This document shows, piece by piece, positions 25,954 through 32,964 of a stretch of DNA of 32,964 bases. Positions within the stretch are counted from its first letter, which is position 1; every line of letters starts with the position of its first letter. This DNA is from Spirochaetaceae bacterium (GTDB lineage Bacteria; Spirochaetota; Spirochaetia; Treponematales; Breznakiellaceae): NCBI GenBank assembly GCA_031282145.1, contig JAITEG010000172.1:1-32964 (forward strand). The letters are read 5' to 3'. Under the pieces are notes generated by a model. It did no database searches, was not told the DNA's origin, and saw only the letters and a list, made by a program, of their open reading frames with translations. A program made the translations under genes and the position numbers.

Positions 25954-26811
25954 ATGGGTTTGAATTTGATAGTCCTGGTCAAACAAGTACCGGATACCCA
26001 GAATATTACCGGGGATGCCATGAAGGAGGACGGCACCGTAAACCGGGCTGCCCTGCCGGCGATTTTTAACCCCGACGACCTTTATGCCCTGGAAGCGGCC
26101 TTGCTCCTCAAGGACCGTTTTCCCGGAACAAGGGTAAGCGTCATTACCATGGGCCCCCCCGCGGCGGCGGCCATCCTCAAGGAGTGCCTTTACCGGGGGG
26201 CGGATTTTACCGCCCTGGTATCGGACCGGGGTTTTGCCGGGGCGGATACTTTGGCTACTTCCTATGCCCTTAAATGCGCCATAGAAACGCTGGGGGCCTA
26301 TGATTTGGTCTTTTCCGGCAGGCAGGCTATTGACGGGGATACCGCCCAGGTGGGCCCCCAAACCGCGGAAAAGCTGGGGCTGAATCAGATCACCAATGTG
26401 TCCCGGATAGAGGAAGTGGAAATCCAAAAAAGGACTATTACCGCCCGCCGTTCCGTAGAGGGCGGTTGGGAACGGGTCCAGACGGGTCTCCCGGTCTTGC
26501 TTACCTTTACTTCCGAAGGGGAAGCTCCCCGGCCTCCTTCGGCCAAGCGGGCCATAGCCTACAGAAACACGGTCCCCTCCGTGGGGGAAAAGCCCGGGGG
26601 AACCGGCGGCGCCGGTTCCGTGATGGCCCTCTGGGATATCCCCGCCATCAAGGCTGCGCCGGAACAATGCGGCCTCGCGGGTTCCCCTACCAAGGTCAAG
26701 AACATCACTTCCGTGGTCCTTACCGCAGGGGAAATCCGGTACATCGATCCCGGGGAGGGGGGAATCACCGCCCTGGTCCACGAACTTATCGCGGATCACA
26801 CCCTGGGATAA
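25954..26811 (+). CDS. etfB: Electron transfer flavoprotein beta subunit
   Basis: 285 residues, slightly longer than the usual 255-265. EtfB with EtfA forms a cytoplasmic flavoprotein that carries electrons to or from acyl-CoA dehydrogenases. Family blocks are clear: LIVLVKQVPDTQN, NPDDLYALEAALLLKDRFPG, VSVITMGPPAAAAILKECLYRGADFTALVSDR with the FAGADTLATSYAL motif, and YDLVFSGRQAIDGDTAQVGP, the nucleotide-binding loop shared by AMP- and flavin-binding ETFs. The C-terminal arm (about 210-285) is where bifurcating ETFs hold extra FAD contacts with EtfA. A strong ribosome site AGGAG lies six bases upstream. etfA follows after 15 bases, and together with the acyl-CoA dehydrogenase they form one operon. 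Confidence 0.97.
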   Translation: MGLNLIVLVKQVPDTQNITGDAMKEDGTVNRAALPAIFNPDDLYALEAALLLKDRFPGTRVSVITMGPPAAAAILKECLYRGADFTALVSDRGFAGADTLATSYALKCAIETLGAYDLVFSGRQAIDGDTAQVGPQTAEKLGLNQITNVSRIEEVEIQKRTITARRSVEGGWERVQTGLPVLLTFTSEGEAPRPPSAKRAIAYRNTVPSVGEKPGGTGGAGSVMALWDIPAIKAAPEQCGLAGSPTKVKNITSVVLTAGEIRYIDPGEGGITALVHELIADHTLG

Positions 26812-26826
26812 GGACAGGAGTAATTC

Positions 26827-27840
26827 ATGAATGTAGAAAACAGTGTAATGGTATATATTCAACAAGACGCCGGAAAAATAGCCGAAGTGAGCCTGGAACT
26901 GGTCTCCAAGGCCCGGGAACTGGCGGACGAACTGGGGGTTTCCGTGAGCGCCGCCCTTTTCGGTGAAAAGGTTGCCGGGGAGCTTGAGCGGATCGCCGGC
27001 CTGGGGGCCGACCGGGTCTACCTGGTGGAAGACCCCAAGCTCCGGCACTACACCCCCATCCCCTACAGCAAGCTGATGATCCACGTCATCCGGGAGTATA
27101 AACCCCAGATCGTCCTCTACGGGGCCACTACCGGCGGCCGGGACCTGGCCCCCCGGGTGGCTTCCCGCCTCAGGGTGGGGCTTACCGCGGATTGTACGGA
27201 CCTTAAAATCGGGGACCATGTCCAAAAAGAGGTGGAATATCGGAACATCCTTTACCAGATCCGGCCCGCCTTTGGGGGGAACATCATCGCCACCATCGTC
27301 TGTCCCGAACATAAGCCCCAAATGGCCACGGTTCGGGAGGGGGTCATGCGGATGAATCCCCCGGATACCAGCCGAAAGGCGGAACTTGTCCGCCTCTCCT
27401 CACCCTTGGGGGAGGGGGATTTCCCTACGGAGATCCTGGAACGGGTCATGGAAGAAAAAACCGTCAATCTCAAGGGGGCGAATATCATCGTTTCCGGGGG
27501 CATGGGTGTGGGAACCAGGGAAAATTTTTCCCTGATTCGGGATCTTGCCGAGGTCCTGGGGGGTGAAGTCGGGGCATCCCGGGCGGCGGTGGACGCGGGA
27601 CTCATCGGTAAGGAACACCAGGTGGGCCAGACCGGAACCACGGTGCGGCCCAAGCTTTACATCGCCTGCGGCATCTCCGGGGCAATCCAGCACCGGGCGG
27701 GGATGGACGGATCCGCCCGGATCATCGCCATCAATACCGATCCCGAAGCGCCCATTTTCAGCATCGCCCAATACGGCATCCTGGGGGACCTTTCCGAGGT
27801 GATTCCCCGGATGATCAAGGCCTATAAGGCCAGGGTATAA
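26827..27840 (+). CDS. etfA: Electron transfer flavoprotein alpha subunit
   Basis: 337 residues. The N-terminal domain (about 1-190) has VMVYIQQDAGKIAEVSLELV, ALFGEKVAGELERIAGLGAD and IVLYGATTGGRDLAPRVASR. The C-terminal FAD domain (about 205-337) has the ETF alpha signature GGEVGASRAAVDAGLIGKEH, then QVGQTGTTVRPKLYIACGIS with GAIQHRAGM, and INTDPEAPIFSIAQYGI. These Arg, Ser and Thr positions bind FAD. The leading segment matches the type found beside anaerobic acyl-CoA dehydrogenases; no ferredoxin-like 4Fe-4S extension is present. AGGAG (26816-26820) lies six bases before the ATG. A short perfect hairpin immediately after its stop separates it from the acyl-CoA dehydrogenase. Identity is secure; electron bifurcation is possible but not shown. 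Confidence 0.97.
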   Translation: MNVENSVMVYIQQDAGKIAEVSLELVSKARELADELGVSVSAALFGEKVAGELERIAGLGADRVYLVEDPKLRHYTPIPYSKLMIHVIREYKPQIVLYGATTGGRDLAPRVASRLRVGLTADCTDLKIGDHVQKEVEYRNILYQIRPAFGGNIIATIVCPEHKPQMATVREGVMRMNPPDTSRKAELVRLSSPLGEGDFPTEILERVMEEKTVNLKGANIIVSGGMGVGTRENFSLIRDLAEVLGGEVGASRAAVDAGLIGKEHQVGQTGTTVRPKLYIACGISGAIQHRAGMDGSARIIAINTDPEAPIFSIAQYGILGDLSEVIPRMIKAYKARV

Positions 27841-27858
27841 GGCGCCCTTCCCGGCGCC
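27841..27858 (+). other. GGCGCC-CTTCCC-GGCGCC hairpin between etfA and the acyl-CoA dehydrogenase
   Basis: Two copies of the self-complementary hexamer GGCGCC flank a six-base loop directly after the etfA stop. The next bases (ATAATTAAGG) include the ribosome site of the next gene and no T-tract. It is more likely an mRNA stability or processing element that tunes the ratio of ETF to dehydrogenase than a terminator. Confidence 0.45.
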
Positions 27859-27876
27859 ATAATTAAGGAAAGAACC

Positions 27877-29622
27877 GTGGAAAACTTTTTAAAAGATAAC
27901 GAAGATATTTTGTTTCATCTGGAACATTTGGACCTGGACCGGATCATCCGTCTCAAGGAGGAGGGCTTCCGGGAAGCGGAAAACTACCCCCATGCCCCCA
28001 AGGATGAAAAGGATGCCCGGGAATCCTATGAACTTGTCCTCTCGATCATCGGGGAAATCTGCGGGGAGTTTATCGCCCCCGCGGCCCCCCAGGTGGATGA
28101 GGAGGGGCCCACCTTGGAAAATAACCAGGTGCGGCTTAACCCCGCAACCCAAAAGGCCCTGGATAAGTTCGCTCAGGCGGATCTTATGGGTTTTTGTATA
28201 CCCCGGCAATATGGCGGCCTCAATATGCCCACTACCATCCTCAGCATGGCCGCGGAGATCATCGCCCGGGCGGACGCATCCTTCCTCAACTTCGGTCTTC
28301 AGCAGGACATCGCCGAAACCATCAACAAATTTGCCTCCCCTGAGCAAAAACAGGCCGTCCTTCCCCGGCTCTGTTCCGGGGAGTGGGGTTCCTCCATGAT
28401 CCTCACCGAACCCGATGCGGGGAGCGACCTCCAGGCGGTAAACCTCAAAGCGGTCCAATCCACGGTTCCCGGTGAAGAAGGAACCTGGTACCTCACCGGG
28501 GTTAAGCGGTTTATCACCAACGGTTGTGGTACCGTGGGCCTCGTCCTGGCCCGGAGCGAGGGACAGGAGAGGGAGGGCCGCAGCCTCCGCGGCGCCCGGG
28601 GGCTCTCCTTCTTCCTCTATGAGCGGGATGATAAGATGATCATCCGCCGCCTGGAACACAAGCTGGGGATCCATGGCTCCCCCACCTGCGAACTCCAATT
28701 CAAGGACGCCCCCGCCCAGTTGGTGGGGGAACGCCAGCGGGGGCTCACCAAATACACCATGTGGCTCATGAACAACGCCCGGCTGGGTATCGCCGCCCAG
28801 GCGGTGGGCATTGCCGAGGCAGCCTACCGGGAGGCGGACCTTTACGCGGCAAAACGGGTACAGTTCGGCGTCCCGGTAAGGACCCTTCCCCCGGTATTCG
28901 AGATGCTTACCGAGATGAAGGTAGCCATCGAGGCGGGCAGGACCCTCCTCTACGAAACCTCCCGGTTTGTGGACCTTAAGGAGGTGTTGGAGGACTATTC
29001 GGAGCGGTACCCCGAGGAAAAGGGCGAAATTATCGAAGAAAAAAAGAAGTACGCTAAACTCGCCGGGTTCTTTACCCCTATGGTCAAGGCCTATGCCACC
29101 GAAATGGCCAACAAGGTGACCTATGACGCCATCCAGATCCACGGCGGTACGGGCTATATGCAGGAATTCAACGCGGAACGCCACTACCGGGACGCCCGGA
29201 TCACCAATATCTACGAGGGTACCACCCAGCTCCAAATCGTCGCCGCCATCGGACCCGTAACTTCCGGCATTGCCCAGATGATCCTGGACGAATACGACCG
29301 GGCCGATCATTCCCACGGACCGGAACTGCGGGAAAAGATCCGCGCCGCCCGGAAACTCTTTGACGAAACCCTGGATTTTGTCAAAGCCTATAAGGGCCAT
29401 GATCAGTTTTTAACCTACCATTCCCGCCGGCTGGTGGAAATGGCCACGGACCTTATCATCAGTTATCTCCTCCTCCGGGACGCCGCCCATAGCGGACGGA
29501 AGCTCAAGGCCGCCTCGATCTTTATCGCCAAAATGCCCTCCCGGATCGAAGCGAACCGGAATTTCATCCTCTCCGAAGACGGAACATTGCTCAAAAATTA
29601 CGTTGAGGTGATCGGGGGATAG
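27877..29622 (+). CDS. Long acyl-CoA dehydrogenase, ETF-linked
   Basis: 581 residues; classical acyl-CoA dehydrogenases have about 380-400, so this is the longer type with extra N- and C-terminal helices (FadE5/DmdC-like layout). It oxidises, or in anaerobes reduces, the alpha-beta bond of an acyl-CoA with FAD. Seen: [20 protein letters not shown], the flavin/substrate motif [50 protein letters not shown], and [20 protein letters not shown] with [15 protein letters not shown]. Glu447 in YEGT is at the position of the catalytic base of medium- and short-chain enzymes. The start is GTG at 27877 with AGGAAAG about 4-6 bases upstream. It is co-transcribed with etfBA, its electron partner. Substrate chain length cannot be told. 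Confidence 0.95.
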   Translation: MENFLKDNEDILFHLEHLDLDRIIRLKEEGFREAENYPHAPKDEKDARESYELVLSIIGEICGEFIAPAAPQVDEEGPTLENNQVRLNPATQKALDKFAQADLMGFCIPRQYGGLNMPTTILSMAAEIIARADASFLNFGLQQDIAETINKFASPEQKQAVLPRLCSGEWGSSMILTEPDAGSDLQAVNLKAVQSTVPGEEGTWYLTGVKRFITNGCGTVGLVLARSEGQEREGRSLRGARGLSFFLYERDDKMIIRRLEHKLGIHGSPTCELQFKDAPAQLVGERQRGLTKYTMWLMNNARLGIAAQAVGIAEAAYREADLYAAKRVQFGVPVRTLPPVFEMLTEMKVAIEAGRTLLYETSRFVDLKEVLEDYSERYPEEKGEIIEEKKKYAKLAGFFTPMVKAYATEMANKVTYDAIQIHGGTGYMQEFNAERHYRDARITNIYEGTTQLQIVAAIGPVTSGIAQMILDEYDRADHSHGPELREKIRAARKLFDETLDFVKAYKGHDQFLTYHSRRLVEMATDLIISYLLLRDAAHSGRKLKAASIFIAKMPSRIEANRNFILSEDGTLLKNYVEVIGG

Positions 29623-29719
29623 TTTCCCCTGCCTCCTCGGGCCTCACTCCTCCCCCAGCGCGGGTAAATTTGCCTTAGCGCCTGGTATTTTGGTACCTTT
29701 AAATGAGGAGTATGTCCCC

Positions 29720-31912
29720 ATGAAGATAGGAAAGAAGCTTGTTGTCATGATTATAATCTTGAACCTGGCAGGAACCGCGGCGTTGACCGGAGCGCTTCTT
29801 TCCATTGCCCGCAAGCAGATCCACACGCTGATAAAGAGCGAGATTACCAACCTCGCCAAGGAGAACGCCCTGGAAATACAACGGCGGCTGGAGCTTTATC
29901 TGGACGCGGCCCGTTCGGCGGGGCTTTTCATGTCCCGGTACGAGAAAATAGCGCGTCATGACCGGCGGCCCCTCTTTAACCTCCTGATCCGTATCACCGT
30001 GGAGGAGAACCCTGATATTATCGCCGCGGGGAGCGTCTGGGAGCCCGACGCCCTGGACGGCCTGGACGCCCAATTTGCCGATACGGCGGGGACGGACCAT
30101 AGCGGGCGGTTTATCCCCTACTGGGCGAGGACCGATAAGGGCCTCAGCCTCCAGCCGGTGGTGGGTTATGAAACCCCCGGCGGGGGGGAGTATTATCTCC
30201 TGCCCAAGCGGACCGGGAAAGAGACCCTGATGGACCCCTATTCCTATGAAATCGACGGTAGCCATATCCTTATGACCACCGTAACCATGCCCATCAAAAA
30301 CAACGGCCGCTTTGTGGGCGCCATGAGCATGGATATCGACGTGGGGACCATTCAGCAGATCGTGGGGCAGATCCGGCCCTACGAGGGGTCGGTTGCCATT
30401 GTGTACAGCCACGGGGGCCTCGTGAGCGGCCACTTCGATCCTGCCCGGAACGGGAGGCCCATGATGGAAACCGAGGGGGACGTCGCCGGGGCCTACCTGG
30501 AAAACCTGCGCAAGGCCATAGAGGAGGGGAGGGAGTTTTCCTTTATCAATAATGTTCCCCGCCTGGGGGGGGATATGGTTTTTGTCAATGTCCCCATTAC
30601 CGTGGGGAAGACCGGTACCCCCTGGGCGCTCATGCTGGGCATTCCCAAGGGGGTCATCACCGCCCCCATCTACCGTATGCTTTGGATCGGCGTCGTTATC
30701 GCGGCGCTGATGCTCCTCGTGGTTTCGGCGGGGGCCCTGTTCCTGTCCCGGTCCATCAGCCGCCCCCTTAAAAGGATGGTCCTGGTCCTCAACGATATTG
30801 GGGAAGGGGACCTCACCAAAAGGCTGGAATCCACGGCCAAAGACGAAATAGGGGATATGACCCGTTCCTTTAATACCACCCTGGAGAAGATCCGGGGCCT
30901 CATCCTGATGATCCGGGAAAAGGCCCACTTCCTCTCCCAGACCGGCACTGACCTTTCCATCAATATGAACACCACCGCCGCGGCGGTAAGCGAAATTACC
31001 GCCCATATCCGGAACCTTAAGACCCAGGTGAGTAACCAAAACGCCGAGGTGGATGAAGCGGGCAGGACTATGGAAAAAATAAGCGCCAGTATTGCGGACC
31101 TTAATGACCAGATCGATAAACAGGCGGAGGGCGTCGCCCAATCCTCATCGGCCATTGAACAGATGTTAGCCAATATCCAGTCCGTAACCAACACCCTGAT
31201 CAAAAATACCGACAATGTCCGGGACCTGGCGGAAGCCTCCGGGATAGGCCGTACGGGACTGCAGAACGTGGCGGCGGATATTCAGGGAATTGCCCGGGAA
31301 TCCGAGGGGCTCCTGGAGATCAATGCGGTGATGGAAAATATCGCCAGCCAGACCAACCTTCTTTCCATGAACGCCGCCATTGAGGCGGCCCACGCCGGGG
31401 AAGCGGGGAAGGGTTTTGCCGTGGTGGCCGATGAGATCCGTAAACTCGCCGAATCCTCCGGGGAGCAGTCCAAGACCATCAGCGCGGTATTAAAGAAGAT
31501 CAAGGACAGTATCGACAAGATCACCCGGTCGACCAACGAAGTACTGAACAAATTTGAAGCTATAGATACGGGGGTCAAAACCGTTTCAGACCAGGAAGAA
31601 AATATCCGGAATGCCATGGAAGAGCAGGGTCAGGGGAGCAAACAGATCCTGGATGCGATAAGCCAGCTTAATGAGATAACTCTCGGGGTGAAGGGAAGTT
31701 CGACGGAGATGAATATGGGCAGTAAAGAGGTCATCGCCACGAGCCGTACCCTGGAGGCAATAACCCAGGAAATCACCACCGGTATGAACGAAATGGCCGT
31801 CGGGGCGGATCAGATCAATATCGCGGTGGACCAGGTGAACAAGATCAGCAACCGGAACAAAAGCGACATCAATGAGTTGATCCAGGAGGTCAATAAATTT
31901 AAGATTGCGTAA
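29720..31912 (+). CDS. Methyl-accepting chemotaxis protein with dCache sensor
   Basis: 730 residues. It has an N-terminal membrane helix (about 7-28), a large periplasmic double-Cache-type sensor (about 30-318, with [40 protein letters not shown] and [20 protein letters not shown]), a second helix (about 320-344), HAMP ([20 protein letters not shown] onward) and a cytoplasmic signalling coiled coil. The hairpin tip around residues 535-580 carries the invariant [20 protein letters not shown] and [18 protein letters not shown], which bind CheA and CheW. There is no C-terminal CheR/CheB-docking pentapeptide. The chosen ATG has GAGGAG about nine bases upstream; an upstream in-frame ATG at 29690 lacks a site. 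The ligand is unknown, though dCache sensors often bind amino or organic acids. Confidence 0.96.
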   Translation: MKIGKKLVVMIIILNLAGTAALTGALLSIARKQIHTLIKSEITNLAKENALEIQRRLELYLDAARSAGLFMSRYEKIARHDRRPLFNLLIRITVEENPDIIAAGSVWEPDALDGLDAQFADTAGTDHSGRFIPYWARTDKGLSLQPVVGYETPGGGEYYLLPKRTGKETLMDPYSYEIDGSHILMTTVTMPIKNNGRFVGAMSMDIDVGTIQQIVGQIRPYEGSVAIVYSHGGLVSGHFDPARNGRPMMETEGDVAGAYLENLRKAIEEGREFSFINNVPRLGGDMVFVNVPITVGKTGTPWALMLGIPKGVITAPIYRMLWIGVVIAALMLLVVSAGALFLSRSISRPLKRMVLVLNDIGEGDLTKRLESTAKDEIGDMTRSFNTTLEKIRGLILMIREKAHFLSQTGTDLSINMNTTAAAVSEITAHIRNLKTQVSNQNAEVDEAGRTMEKISASIADLNDQIDKQAEGVAQSSSAIEQMLANIQSVTNTLIKNTDNVRDLAEASGIGRTGLQNVAADIQGIARESEGLLEINAVMENIASQTNLLSMNAAIEAAHAGEAGKGFAVVADEIRKLAESSGEQSKTISAVLKKIKDSIDKITRSTNEVLNKFEAIDTGVKTVSDQEENIRNAMEEQGQGSKQILDAISQLNEITLGVKGSSTEMNMGSKEVIATSRTLEAITQEITTGMNEMAVGADQINIAVDQVNKISNRNKSDINELIQEVNKFKIA

Positions 31913-31948
31913 GGACCTGTGCATAGAAATAGTTCCCTATTGCGCGGC

Positions 31949-31985
31949 TTTTAACCGGGGGGAGGGGCAATCTCCCTGGTTAAAA
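31949..31985. other. Large stem-loop after the chemoreceptor gene
   Basis: TTTTAACC (31949-31956) pairs with GGTTAAAA (31978-31985), and inside it GGGAG (31960-31964) pairs with CTCCC (31972-31976) around a loop of about seven bases. It lies 36 bases after the chemoreceptor stop and 8 bases before the rnfC promoter. Its arms are A/T-tipped, so read in either direction a run of U follows only inside the stem. It may end transcription of the chemoreceptor gene in a non-classical way. Confidence 0.55.
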
Positions 31986-31992
31986 CCCTCCC

Positions 31993-32021
31993 TTGACGGT
32001 ATTCTTGGATATCTATAGGAT
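31993..32021 (+). promoter_or_regulatory. Sigma-70-like promoter for rnfC
   Basis: TTGACG (31993-31998) and TAGGAT (32016-32021) are 17 bases apart, just past the stem-loop. The leader to the rnfC ATG is about 65-70 bases and includes a short CTTGT/ACAAG hairpin (32051-32068). AAGGAG at 32081-32086 is the ribosome site, eight bases before the ATG. Confidence 0.55.
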
Positions 32022-32094
32022 TAAATAGAGTTGAACCTGATCTTACGCCGCTTGTTTTTGCATACAAGGGGGATTGTTTTAAGGAGAAGCCTTC

Positions 32095-32964
32095 ATGGCG
32101 GTGAGTACATTTAAGCGGGGTCTGCGGCTTCCTACCCGGAAAACCGCTACCGAGGGGAAGCCCGTTGAATTGATCCCTCCGCCAAAACAGGTGGTTATAC
32201 CGATAAATCAGCATTTCGGCGCCCCGAATCAGAGCCTGGTCCAGGTTGGGGACCGGGTAAAGCGGGGACAGAAGATCGCCGACGCGGTCAGTCCCGGCCT
32301 CTTGACCGTGCCGGTCCACGCCTCCATTGCCGGGGTGGTTAAAAAAATAGAAAACCGGACCCAATCGAACAACACCGAAGGACCCTGTATAGTTATTGAG
32401 GCCACCCCCTCACAGGCCGGACCCCCGGAAGCGGACGGGGAGGCCGATACGGAATTTTTGCCCCCCCTGGATCCTTTTACCTGTACCCGGGAAGCGGCCC
32501 TGGAGCGGATTCGGGACGCGGGGATCGTTGGTATGGGGGGAGCCGGTTTCCCCGCCCATGTAAAACTTTCTCCGCCTCCGAATAAACCCATTGACCTTAT
32601 TATCGCCGATGGGGCGGAATGCGAGCCCTACCTGACCACCGATGAGGCGGCCCTGAACGAGAAGCCCCACCTCGTGGTGATGGGTCTTGCCATAGTAATG
32701 CGGATCACCGCCGTTAAGCGGGCCATCATTGGGATGGAAGACAATAAGGCCCCCCTTATCCCCATGATCGAGCGGGAAATCCGGGTAGGGGCCTATCCCG
32801 GCGATATCCGGGTGGGGCTTTGCAAGACCCGGTACCCCCAGGGGGGGGAAAAGATGCTTATCACCGCCCTTACCGGCCGGGAAGTTCCCTCAGGGGGCCT
32901 CCCCATGGATGCGGGTTGCATTGTCCAGAACGTGGGGACCCTGGCGGCCATTGCCGAAGCCTTT
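32095..32964 (+). CDS. rnfC: RnfC, electron-accepting subunit of the Rnf complex (N-terminal part)
   Basis: 290 codons are in the window and the gene continues beyond the right edge; complete RnfC is about 440 residues or more. Rnf is a membrane complex that couples electron flow between reduced ferredoxin and NAD to sodium or proton pumping. RnfC is its peripheral NADH/FMN and Fe-S subunit. Seen: an N-terminal biotinyl/lipoyl-like domain (about 28-105, with INQHFGAPNQSLVQVGDRVK and VHASIAGVVKKIE), then the NuoF-like fold with GIVGMGGAGFPAHVKL (about 142-157), DGAECEPYLTTDEAAL, and TRYPQGGEKMLITALTGREV followed by PSGGLPMDAGCIVQNVGT. The 4Fe-4S cysteine motifs lie further on, outside the window. 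It has its own promoter and a good ribosome site, and probably begins an rnf operon. Confidence 0.96.
   Translation, partial: MAVSTFKRGLRLPTRKTATEGKPVELIPPPKQVVIPINQHFGAPNQSLVQVGDRVKRGQKIADAVSPGLLTVPVHASIAGVVKKIENRTQSNNTEGPCIVIEATPSQAGPPEADGEADTEFLPPLDPFTCTREAALERIRDAGIVGMGGAGFPAHVKLSPPPNKPIDLIIADGAECEPYLTTDEAALNEKPHLVVMGLAIVMRITAVKRAIIGMEDNKAPLIPMIEREIRVGAYPGDIRVGLCKTRYPQGGEKMLITALTGREVPSGGLPMDAGCIVQNVGTLAAIAEAF

Noticed and set aside
25951-27321. 456-codon minus-strand frame opposite etfB and etfA
   Set aside because: It is the mirror of two highly conserved genes, is rich in Gly/Pro/His as expected from G/C-rich third positions, and has no recognisable motif.
27889-29400. 503-codon minus-strand frame opposite the acyl-CoA dehydrogenase
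   Set aside because: An antisense shadow caused by strong third-position G/C bias. The plus strand has all the dehydrogenase motifs.
29699-31141. 480-codon minus-strand frame opposite the chemoreceptor
   Set aside because: Same reason: an antisense shadow with no motifs, while the sense frame is a complete chemoreceptor.
1-32964. CRISPR arrays, tRNA or rRNA genes, insertion sequences
   Set aside because: No regular direct repeats with spacers, no cloverleaf-like stretch, no transposase motif or terminal inverted repeats were noticed on reading through. A tool-based scan would be needed to exclude weak cases.

Overview
The window most likely comes from a treponeme-type spirochaete (Treponematales, possibly a gut lineage). 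This is inferred from several features together: many lipoproteins with relaxed lipoboxes, a giant secreted protein of a kind I recall from Leptospira and Treponema, a dCache chemoreceptor, and an Rnf/ETF anaerobic energy module. By eye the DNA is somewhat above half G+C, with G/C-rich third codon positions. That makes many long antisense open frames, which are not genes. No rRNA, tRNA, CRISPR array, transposase or phage gene was recognised.

Layout. (1) 1-1301, minus strand: the 5' end of mnmG; a 27-residue single-span peptide start/stop-coupled to an OadG-like small membrane subunit; and a secreted hypothetical protein. (2) 1302-1673: a divergent intergenic region. (3) 1674-16080, plus strand: nine tightly packed genes, mostly with overlapping starts and stops. 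They encode three lipoproteins (one TPR-like), a TolC-like outer-membrane protein, a lipidated RND adaptor, two related lipoproteins with SbsA/Big_5-like Ig folds, and two different RND pump subunits in tandem. (4) 16173-25868: one reading frame of 3231 codons, giving an exported, largely helical giant protein. It has a glycine/alanine-rich hydrophobic region and a C-terminal Cys/His domain resembling NlpC/P60 or CHAP peptidases. It follows the pump genes after 92 nt without an obvious terminator. (5) 25954-29622: etfB, etfA and a long acyl-CoA dehydrogenase, behind a good sigma-70-like promoter. (6) 29720-31912: a methyl-accepting chemotaxis protein. (7) 32095 to the end: the N-terminal part of rnfC, behind its own promoter, presumably the first gene of an rnf operon.

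How the parts may work together. Region 3 encodes a complete tripartite RND apparatus: outer-membrane channel, adaptor and a probably heteromeric pump. It also has five accessory lipoproteins that standard drug-efflux operons lack. With the giant protein as probable last gene, this would be a transcription unit of about 24 kb. I consider it the most interesting part of the window: a lipoprotein-rich spirochaetal RND system that may build, service or export into the envelope, with a giant peptidase-tailed partner. The link between pump and giant protein rests only on gene order. Regions 5 and 7 fit anaerobic electron flow, in which acyl-CoA dehydrogenase and ETF exchange electrons with NADH/ferredoxin and Rnf couples ferredoxin oxidation to an ion gradient. 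Whether this ETF bifurcates cannot be decided from what I could read.
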